The position numbers were made by a program, and so were the translations under genes. A DNA stretch of 9,661 nucleotides from Acidobacteriota bacterium (lineage in GTDB: Bacteria; Acidobacteriota; Terriglobia; Terriglobales; Acidobacteriaceae). Positions 1 through 4,897 of this stretch are shown here, in pieces. The notes under the pieces were generated by a model, which was given only the letters and a program-made list of their open reading frames with translations, did not search any database and was not told where the DNA came from. The stretch spans positions 1 through 9,661 of the forward strand of contig JAJYSL010000158.1 of NCBI GenBank assembly GCA_021793595.1. The letters are read 5' to 3'. Position 1 is the stretch's first letter. Each line of letters starts with the position of its first letter.

Positions 1-21
1 CCAGTAGCTAGAGAACCGCAG

Positions 22-61
22 AAACAAAAGAAGCTCCGCCACGGCGGAGCTTCTTTTGTTT
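22..61. terminator. Perfect long hairpin, probable bidirectional intrinsic terminator
   Basis: The two arms, 22-40 and 43-61, are exact reverse complements of 19 nt. In practice they fold as an 18-bp stem closed by a CACG tetraloop. The inner half is GC-rich (AGCTCCGCC) and the outer half is A-rich on the left and T-rich on the right (TTCTTTTGTTT). That is the layout of an intrinsic terminator working in both directions. It would end leftward transcripts from the YtxH gene, whose stop lies 120 nt away, and rightward transcripts from a gene left of the window. Bases 1-21 hold TAG trinucleotides that could be such a gene's end, but this cannot be shown. Confidence 0.85.
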
Positions 62-180
62 GTTCAGCCAAATTTCAGGCGTCGATGAAGCTGTGAGCCT
101 GACGGCTGTCTGTGGGCTTGCGGCCCGCACTTATGCGGCGACACACTCCGACTTTGACAGTCAGGGCCGTGGTCGGCGCT
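62..180. other. Short gene-free stretch downstream of the YtxH gene
   Basis: This lies between the terminator hairpin and the YtxH stop codon. I see no credible gene. Two overlapping weak hairpins are present: CCGCA/TGCGG (125-129 with 134-138, loop CTTA) and GGGC/GCCC (114-117 with 123-126). Neither has a T-run, so they are probably just part of the 3' untranslated region of the leftward transcript. Confidence 0.4.
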
Positions 181-465
181 CTAAATAAATCCCGACACCT
201 TGCTGGCAACCGAGCCGGCTTTGGAGAGGGTGTCGTCGACAACTTCGCGACCGCGACGAATCACGCGCTCCGCCTGCTTGCTGTACTGCTCCGCCTTCTC
301 GCTGAAATCCTCAGCTGTGCTTTTGATCTGATCCGAGGCGTCTTCCAACCCGCGTTTGATCTGCTTGCGGGTCCGGTCGCCAGGTTGCGGAGCGTAGAGG
401 AGCGCCACTGCTGCGCCGGCTGCCACACCCACACCAAATGCCATCCAAAATTTCCAAGTATCCAT
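181..465 (-). CDS. YtxH-domain small membrane protein
   Basis: A 94-residue protein whose pattern fits the YtxH family (general stress or envelope-associated small proteins of unknown biochemical role). Residues 7-25 form a small-residue-rich hydrophobic segment (MAFGVGVAAGAAVALLYAP). It runs into the family's typical junction, APQPGDRTRKQI (25-36), where the membrane segment ends and a basic, amphipathic helix begins. Residues 37-85 are charged and alanine/glutamine-rich with no Pro or Cys, suggesting a long helix or coiled coil. The start is well supported: GGAG (plus-strand CTCC at 472-475) lies 6 nt before the ATG. The gene is divergent from the acyltransferase and stands alone on its strand. 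The role is inferred from the family only; a link to stress is plausible but not shown by sequence. Confidence 0.85.
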   Translation of the reverse strand: MDTWKFWMAFGVGVAAGAAVALLYAPQPGDRTRKQIKRGLEDASDQIKSTAEDFSEKAEQYSKQAERVIRRGREVVDDTLSKAGSVASKVSGFI

Positions 466-523
466 GATGAGCTCCAGACTCGCCTACCGTCATGCGGCGT
501 GCGTACTTATTCTTGTTGCTTAC

Positions 524-538
524 TGCTCTATTAGAGCA
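524..538. promoter_or_regulatory. Candidate operator palindrome TGCTCTATTAGAGCA
   Basis: Seven-base arms, TGCTCTA and TAGAGCA, flank a single T and are exact reverse complements. The site lies 59 nt upstream of the YtxH start and about 230 nt upstream of the acyltransferase start. That is a sensible place for a dimeric regulator controlling the leftward gene. No known operator consensus was recognised, so the function is inference. Confidence 0.3.
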
Positions 539-567
539 CCAATCGGGTGGAACGGTTGCCAAGGATC

Positions 568-582
568 GCCGGGCGACCCGGC
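568..582. repeat. GC-rich hairpin GCCGGG-CGA-CCCGGC
   Basis: A perfect 6-bp all-GC stem with a 3-nt loop. No T-run follows on either strand, so it is not a standard terminator. It may be a structural element of the leader or chance in GC-rich DNA. Confidence 0.3.
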
Positions 583-648
583 AGGAATCTCGACAGCAAA
601 CCTATCTTGCTCTTGCCGGGATGGGGTGCATTGCCAACGGCCGCGCGC

Positions 649-668
649 GTGTGCAGAACATTGCACAC
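649..668. promoter_or_regulatory. Inverted repeat GTGTGCA-N6-TGCACAC
   Basis: The arms 649-655 and 662-668 are exact 7-bp reverse complements around GAACAT. The repeat lies 103 nt upstream of the acyltransferase start. Arm length and spacing suit either a regulator half-site pair or a leader hairpin. No T-run follows it. Confidence 0.3.
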
Positions 669-771
669 TGCGGTGGGGTGGGAGGATGGGGGATTTGGCT
701 GTCATTCGCGAGAGGGATTGCCGATTTCAAGTCACTTGTCGCAATCTCCAATAAAATCGATTCAATCCATC

Positions 772-1671
772 ATGCGGCAAAGATTCGAGTTCGGATTGGT
801 GTGGCTCCTGGTGAAGTTCATGGGGCTGCTGCCTCGCGGCGTGTCGAGAAATGTCGGCGCGGCGATTGGGTGGCTGGCGTATGCAGCCACGCCACGGCTG
901 CGACGCGTGGGGCTGAGAAACCTGGCGCTGGCATTTCCACAGGAGCTGGAAGCCAAACGCAAATCGATTCTTCGTGGAATGTATCGGCAACTGGGATGGC
1001 AACTGGCGGAATTTTGCCAGATGCCGGGGTACACGCTGGATCGGGCCAGTCAATTCATCCGCTATGAGGGCCTGGAGCATTACCTGACGGCGAAGCAACG
1101 CGGCCAGGGCGTGCTGGTGCTGACGGGACACCTGGGCGCCTGGGAGATGTCGAGTTTTTATCATTCGCTCGCGGGCTATCCGATGGGGATGGTGATTCGG
1201 AAGCTGGATAATCCGTGGGTCAATCGGCTGGTGAACGATATTCGCACGCGCCATGGAAATCGCGTGCTGCCGAAGGATGATTTTGCCCGAGGATTGATCG
1301 CGGCGATGCGAGCAGGGGAAACTGTCGGCGTATTGATGGACACCAACATGACGCCGCCGCAGGGCGTGTTTGTGGATTTCTTCGGCCACGCGGCGTGTAC
1401 GGCATCGGGAGTGGCCAGGGTGGCGCTGCGCACAGGAGCGGCGGTTCTGCCGGGATTTCTGGTGTGGGAGCCGGCAGAGACAAAGTACGTACTGCATTTT
1501 CTGCCCGAGCTAAGACTGGTGGACACCGGCGATACAGAACGCGACGCGACTGCGAACACGCAGATGTTTACGACGGCGCTGGAGAATGTGATTCGGCGAT
1601 ATCCGGAGCAGTGGCTGTGGGTGCATCGGCGATGGAAGACGCGACCGCCTGGAGAATCGGCGATTTATTGA
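772..1671 (+). CDS. LpxL/HtrB-family (LABLAT) lysophospholipid acyltransferase
   Basis: A 299-residue inner-membrane acyltransferase of the lipid A secondary acyltransferase family, about the normal length (around 300). Family members move an acyl chain from acyl-ACP to a hydroxyl of a lipid A precursor on the cytoplasmic face. Residues 8-20 (GLVWLLVKFMGLL) look like the N-terminal membrane anchor. The catalytic HX4E motif is TGHLGAWE, with H120 and E125. R143 in VIRKLDNP, the block LMDTNMTPPQGVFVDFFG (188-205) and the C-terminal EQWLWVHRRWKTRP (279-292) match conserved blocks. The frame is open upstream to 547, but similarity starts at MRQRFEF, so ATG 772 was chosen although no clear Shine-Dalgarno precedes it. 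It lies 98 nt before lpxD in the same direction, which supports a lipid A role. The acyl chain and position cannot be read from sequence; another lipid acyltransferase of this fold is possible. Confidence 0.9.
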   Translation: MRQRFEFGLVWLLVKFMGLLPRGVSRNVGAAIGWLAYAATPRLRRVGLRNLALAFPQELEAKRKSILRGMYRQLGWQLAEFCQMPGYTLDRASQFIRYEGLEHYLTAKQRGQGVLVLTGHLGAWEMSSFYHSLAGYPMGMVIRKLDNPWVNRLVNDIRTRHGNRVLPKDDFARGLIAAMRAGETVGVLMDTNMTPPQGVFVDFFGHAACTASGVARVALRTGAAVLPGFLVWEPAETKYVLHFLPELRLVDTGDTERDATANTQMFTTALENVIRRYPEQWLWVHRRWKTRPPGESAIY

Positions 1672-1769
1672 ACGGACTGTAAGCTGCGGGGTCAGCCTCT
1701 ACGCCGGAATGAGAGCACGCCCGAATGGAAAGGCTGCTGGATTGGCCCCCGCTCGGCTACCATAGCGCT

Positions 1770-2822
1770 ATGGTGACGTTGCGGCAACTCGCGGACGCGT
1801 TGCAGGCGGAATACGTGCCTCGGTGGAATTCTGCGGAAGATGAAGATTCGTCGCAGACAGAGACGGTAGAGCGGGTGGCCAGCGTGCGCAATGCGACGCA
1901 GACTTCGCTGACCTTTGCGGAGAGCGAAGCCACATTGCAGGAGGCGCTGGCGTCGGCCGCCGCGGCGGTGCTGGTGACGCCACAGATTGCCAAGGCGCTT
2001 CTCGCGCAAGCGAAGCCGCTGAACAAACCGCTGTTACTGGTGGCGCAGCCTCGATTGGCGTTTGCCAAGGCATCCCAATACTTGCGGGCGGCGCAGACGA
2101 GTACGGGCATTCATCGCACCGCTGTTCTGGCATCCAGCGTCAAATTAGCAGAGGACGTTTCGATCGGCGCTTACGCCGTGCTGGGCGAGCATGTCGAGAT
2201 CGGCGCGCGAACGCGCATTGGCGCCGGGTGCGTGCTGGCGGATGGGGTCAAGATTGGCGCGGATTGCACGCTGTATCCGCGAGTAGCGATCTACTCCGGC
2301 GTGGAGTTGCGTGAACGGGTACAGGTACATGCAGGATGCGTGCTGGGTTCGGACGGGTTCGGCTACGTGCGCGATGCGGAGACGGGCGCGTACACGCAGT
2401 TTCCGCAGCAGGGCACGCTGCTAATTGAAGAGGATGTCGAGATTGGCGCGAATACGACCATTGACCGGGGCGCGCTGGAGGAGACGAGGATTGCGCGCGG
2501 AACGAAGCTGGATAACCTGGTGCACATTGGCCACAACGTGCGCGTGGGACGCAACGTGGTGATGGCAGCGCAGACCGGGATTTCCGGAAGCAGCACGGTG
2601 GGAGACGGTGCGATTCTCGGTGGGCAGGTGGGCATTGGCGAGCATGCCGATGTGGGCGAAGGTGTGATTCTGGGCGGAGGCGCGGGAGTGCTGAGCAAGA
2701 AGAAGCTACGCGGCTCGGGAATCGTATTCTGGGGGCGACCGGCACAGCCCTTGCGCGAATATTTGAAGGGCTTGGCGCTGGTGACCAGGCTGACGCGGTC
2801 TCCTCGTCGAGAGAAAGAATAG
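1770..2822 (+). CDS. lpxD: UDP-3-O-(3-hydroxyacyl)glucosamine N-acyltransferase LpxD
   Basis: LpxD catalyses the third step of lipid A synthesis, adding a 3-hydroxyacyl chain from acyl-ACP to the 2-amine of UDP-3-O-acylglucosamine in the cytosol. The product is 350 residues (E. coli about 341). Residues 1-105 match the uridine-binding N-terminal domain, including [10 protein letters not shown] and the SLTF stretch (46-49). From about 112 the protein is a left-handed beta helix built of hexapeptide repeats such as VSIGAY, VEIGAR, VKIGAD, VEIGAN and VRVGRN. The hallmark GSDGFGYV is at 193-200, and VHIGHN (251-256) carries H255, the expected catalytic base. A C-terminal helix ends in a basic tail. 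The frame opens at 1725, but [11 protein letters not shown] at 1770 aligns with the family start. Neither start has a strong ribosome-binding site. It sits between an LpxL-like acyltransferase and a MobB-like gene; no fabZ or lpxA follows here. Confidence 0.95.
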   Translation: MVTLRQLADALQAEYVPRWNSAEDEDSSQTETVERVASVRNATQTSLTFAESEATLQEALASAAAAVLVTPQIAKALLAQAKPLNKPLLLVAQPRLAFAKASQYLRAAQTSTGIHRTAVLASSVKLAEDVSIGAYAVLGEHVEIGARTRIGAGCVLADGVKIGADCTLYPRVAIYSGVELRERVQVHAGCVLGSDGFGYVRDAETGAYTQFPQQGTLLIEEDVEIGANTTIDRGALEETRIARGTKLDNLVHIGHNVRVGRNVVMAAQTGISGSSTVGDGAILGGQVGIGEHADVGEGVILGGGAGVLSKKKLRGSGIVFWGRPAQPLREYLKGLALVTRLTRSPRREKE

Positions 2823-2827
2823 GGGCC

Positions 2828-3457
2828 ATGGCAATTGTTGTCGTTGGTGGCCATACCCGCAACATCGGCAAAACGTCGGTCGTCGCAGGACTGATCGCTT
2901 CTCTTCCGCAGATGGAGTGGACGGCGTTTAAGGTGACGCAGTTTGGGCATGGGATCTGCTCCGCAAAGGGCAAGCCGTGCGACTGCGAGACCGACGCGCA
3001 CACAGTTGCGGTGACGGAAGAACACTCCTCCAAAAGCGGAACGGATAGCGCGCGGTTTCTGGCGGCGGGTGCGGTACGTTCCTACTGGGTGCGAACCCGG
3101 GAGGGCCAACTGGCAGAGGCGATGCCGCGAGTGCGGAAAGAATTGGCGCAGGCCAGCAACGCGATTCTGGAGTCGAACAGCATTGTGCGGTTTTTGAAGC
3201 CGGATCTGTACTTGACGGTGCTCGATCCTGCGATTCGGGACTTTAAACCCTCGGCGCAGTATTTTCTGGATCGTGCGGATGCGGTGCTGTGGAGCGGAAC
3301 GCAATCTGCGCCAGAAGAGCCTATGTGGCCCTCGGAATGGCTTTCATTACTCCGAAACAAGCCGCAGTTTTTTGTGGATGCGCCCGAATATACGAGCGTC
3401 GAGTTGACAGAGTTTGTGCGAGAACGGGTGGCTGCCCGGGCGCTAGCCGACGGCTAG
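2828..3457 (+). CDS. MobB-like P-loop NTPase domain protein
   Basis: A 209-residue cytosolic protein with an N-terminal P-loop, GGHTRNIGKTS (7-17), following the strand AIVVV. This is a Walker A variant of the kind seen in MobB and related SIMIBI-class proteins, where the first glycine is also not strictly kept. MobB supports molybdopterin-guanine dinucleotide synthesis. Other MobB-like marks are FKVTQFGHG (34-42) in place of the K-x-THH strand, and SGTDSARFLAAGA (70-82), matching the GKDS-x-R-x-x-AGA block. Between them lie H41, C44, C51, C53 and H58, a possible metal site. ESNS (115-118) and DLYLTVLDP (126-134) look like the Walker B region. The start is 5 nt after the lpxD stop and AGGGG overlaps that stop, so the genes are probably co-transcribed. 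No other molybdenum gene is present, so the MobB role is uncertain and a different GTPase or ATPase function is possible. Confidence 0.7.
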   Translation: MAIVVVGGHTRNIGKTSVVAGLIASLPQMEWTAFKVTQFGHGICSAKGKPCDCETDAHTVAVTEEHSSKSGTDSARFLAAGAVRSYWVRTREGQLAEAMPRVRKELAQASNAILESNSIVRFLKPDLYLTVLDPAIRDFKPSAQYFLDRADAVLWSGTQSAPEEPMWPSEWLSLLRNKPQFFVDAPEYTSVELTEFVRERVAARALADG

Positions 3458-4572
3458 TAGATGTGAAAGTCGACCTCGATATTCATGCGAACGGCCACTG
3501 GCTTGCCAGCTAAGGTCGCCGGCTTGAAGCGATACTGTCTGACGGCCTCAAGCGCTTTCTCATCCAAACCCATGCCCAAGTGTTGCAGCACCTTCGGGTC
3601 GCGCGGAATCCCGTGTGCGTCAATAATCACTTCTACAACACAAAGCCCCTGATATTTCGCCATGCGGGCTCGCTCGGAGAACTCGGGTTCCGGAGTAAAG
3701 ATAGGAATTGGCGGACGAACACCGCCGCCTACCTGATAGACGCCGCCGCCATAGCCGCCGCCCTGTCCCGGTCCGACGCCTGCACCTGAACCCGAACCGA
3801 CGCCGCCGCTGTTTCCCGAGCCGATACCGCCAGCGTTGCCTGTGCCATTAGAGGCCGGTCCACGAACTGCGGTCAAAGGATCGCCGAGATTCGGCATGGC
3901 GCTGGGGAGGTTGATGTTCTTCGGCATCACCACGGTGGGTTCAACCGCGAGCTTGGGCTTAGGGTTGCGAATGACCTCATCCGGAGGAACGAATTGCGTC
4001 TTGGCGATGGGGGGCAGTTTACCCACGGCTGCAGGCGTGATGCTGCGATCTCCGCCGCCACCGCCGCCGCCCATTACTTTCGGGTTCGCGTCGATGGGCA
4101 TGAAGGGCGTGATATTGAAATTCGGCGGAGGAACAACTTCTGCAACCGGGGGGCGCTTGGGATGCCAGAAGATGACCGCCAGGATCAACGCGAGCGCCGC
4201 CAGGTGAACTCCGAGTGAGATAAGGCTCGATTTGCGATCTCGCGGTCGTTCCAGCGGATTGGAAACCGCAACGGCATGAGATTCCAACTGCAAGGGAGGC
4301 AGCTTGCGGGGAAAGAACAACTCGCGAAAATCCTCGTAAATGCCAACCCAAATGGGCTCCTGATAGAAGGGATCGGCAACGGGAACGGGTTTCGATTTGA
4401 GTTGGAGGGCCGGCTGCGACCGCGGGAAAAACCGGGCGCGGAGATTCTCTGTCAGCGAGGACCAAAACGAAGGGGCTCCTTCTACCGTACTCCACAGAGA
4501 AAGAGACGGTTGCGGGAGCTCTCGTGATTGGTTTCTCTCGATTTCAGGCGGTATCAGAAGCTGATTCGACAT
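3454..4572 (-). CDS. TonB-family energy transducer
   Basis: A 372-residue TonB-type protein, longer than E. coli TonB (239). TonB couples inner-membrane proton-motive force to outer-membrane receptors. Residues 1-114 are cytoplasmic and contain a 38-residue tandem repeat with FFPR and LQL cores. One membrane helix lies at about 115-136 (SSLISLGVHLAALALILAVI). The periplasmic linker begins proline-rich (KRPPVAEVVPPP), has a run of seven glycines (168-174), and is very Gly/Ser-rich from 239 to 284. The C-terminal domain (about 292-372) has the TonB_C pattern: EPEFSERARMAKYQG, VVEVIIDAHG, KALEAVRQYRFKPATLAGKPV, then a final strand VDFHIY. No strong Shine-Dalgarno precedes the ATG. The stop shares a CTAG with the MobB-like gene. 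No exbB, exbD or receptor gene is nearby, and such genomes usually hold several TonB paralogues, so its partner is unknown. Confidence 0.88.
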   Translation of the reverse strand: MSNQLLIPPEIERNQSRELPQPSLSLWSTVEGAPSFWSSLTENLRARFFPRSQPALQLKSKPVPVADPFYQEPIWVGIYEDFRELFFPRKLPPLQLESHAVAVSNPLERPRDRKSSLISLGVHLAALALILAVIFWHPKRPPVAEVVPPPNFNITPFMPIDANPKVMGGGGGGGDRSITPAAVGKLPPIAKTQFVPPDEVIRNPKPKLAVEPTVVMPKNINLPSAMPNLGDPLTAVRGPASNGTGNAGGIGSGNSGGVGSGSGAGVGPGQGGGYGGGVYQVGGGVRPPIPIFTPEPEFSERARMAKYQGLCVVEVIIDAHGIPRDPKVLQHLGMGLDEKALEAVRQYRFKPATLAGKPVAVRMNIEVDFHIY

Positions 4573-4638
4573 CCATAACCCATTTTCGACTGCTCGCGAG
4601 TGGGGAGGCTCGGTCGCCGCGTTGACCTGCCTGCTTCA

Positions 4639-4668
4639 ATTATGCGGGATGCAGGCCATTTTTGTCGT
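4639..4668 (-). promoter_or_regulatory. Weak candidate sigma70-type promoter for the tonB-like gene
   Basis: Reading leftward, ACGACA (plus-strand 4663-4668) matches four of six bases of TTGACA. After an 18-nt spacer, CATAAT (plus-strand 4639-4644) matches five of six bases of TATAAT. Transcription would start about 60 nt before the tonB-like ATG. The call is from pattern alone. Confidence 0.3.
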
Positions 4669-4758
4669 CTTTGCCGAAATCCTTCCATCGTTTCCAGGGC
4701 ATTCGATCCAGTGTTTCCAGTCAGCTGGCAAGAGACAATCGACTGAAATAATCCTAAG

Positions 4759-4788
4759 GTTATCGAGAACGATACGGATATCGATAAC
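4759..4788. promoter_or_regulatory. Inverted repeat GTTATCGA-N14-TCGATAAC
   Basis: The arms 4759-4766 and 4781-4788 are exact 8-bp reverse complements with centres 22 nt apart, about two helical turns. The block also contains GATATC and ATCGAT palindromes. It is about 110 nt before ileS and 190 nt before the tonB-like gene. TTATCG (4760-4765) and GATAAC (4783-4788) are 17 nt apart, so it could overlap a poor rightward promoter. A dimeric regulator site is a reasonable guess; the factor is unknown. Confidence 0.35.
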
Positions 4789-4888
4789 GTTAATGCTTTA
4801 GACGCTTCACCAGCCAATCCGTTTTGCTCCCCAGACCAGTGATGCGAGGTATGCATTTATCATAGTGGAGTACGAGAAACTTTGCTTC

Positions 4889-4892
4889 GGAG
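4889..4892 (+). promoter_or_regulatory. Ribosome-binding site fixing the ileS start
   Basis: GGAG sits 5 nt before ATG 4898. The alternative in-frame GTG at 4865 has no Shine-Dalgarno, so this site decides the start in favour of 4898. Confidence 0.7.
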
Positions 4893-4897
4893 AAGAT

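Larger units (their letters stand above)
466..771. other. Divergent intergenic region, YtxH gene / acyltransferase gene
   Basis: These 306 nt separate two divergent starts and should carry both promoters. I could not identify a convincing -35/-10 pair for either. The region holds three perfect short inverted repeats, listed separately. Several frames stay open across it, including the acyltransferase frame from 547, but no ribosome-binding site or recognisable protein supports a gene here. Part of it is probably the 5' leader of the acyltransferase mRNA. Confidence 0.5.
4573..4897. other. Divergent intergenic region, tonB-like / ileS
   Basis: These 325 nt lie between two divergent starts. 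The part around 4740-4800 is AT-richer than the surroundings and contains a perfect 8-bp inverted repeat. GCCTGC (4629-4634) and GCAGGC (4651-4656) form another spaced inverted repeat, followed by ATTTTT on the plus strand, but with a 16-nt loop it is a poor terminator. I see no T-box signature (no AGGGTGGNACCGCG-like block) before ileS. A GTG at 4865 would extend ileS by 11 codons but has no ribosome-binding site. Confidence 0.5.

Noticed and set aside
547..771. N-terminal extension of the acyltransferase by 75 codons (GTG start at 547)
   Set aside because: The extra residues show no resemblance to the family, and the known N-terminal membrane anchor begins at the ATG at 772. The open frame is likely chance.
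727..1497. Long antisense open frame (256 codons) opposite the acyltransferase gene
   Set aside because: It is a shadow of the GC-rich codon pattern of the well-supported sense gene. Its translation is rich in Arg, His and Gln and shows no family motif.
2248..3304. Long antisense open frames opposite lpxD and the MobB-like gene
   Set aside because: They overlap two well-supported genes entirely, cross their boundary, and have unnatural compositions (Arg, Ser, Pro and Cys rich).
4554..4856. Leftward 100-codon frame between tonB and ileS with a hydrophobic stretch
   Set aside because: It runs into the tonB-like start in another frame, lacks a Shine-Dalgarno and resembles nothing I know.
4573..4897. 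T-box riboswitch upstream of ileS
   Set aside because: No conserved T-box sequence or antiterminator/terminator pair was found. The GCCTGC/GCAGGC stem before ATTTTT has a 16-nt loop and a short stem.
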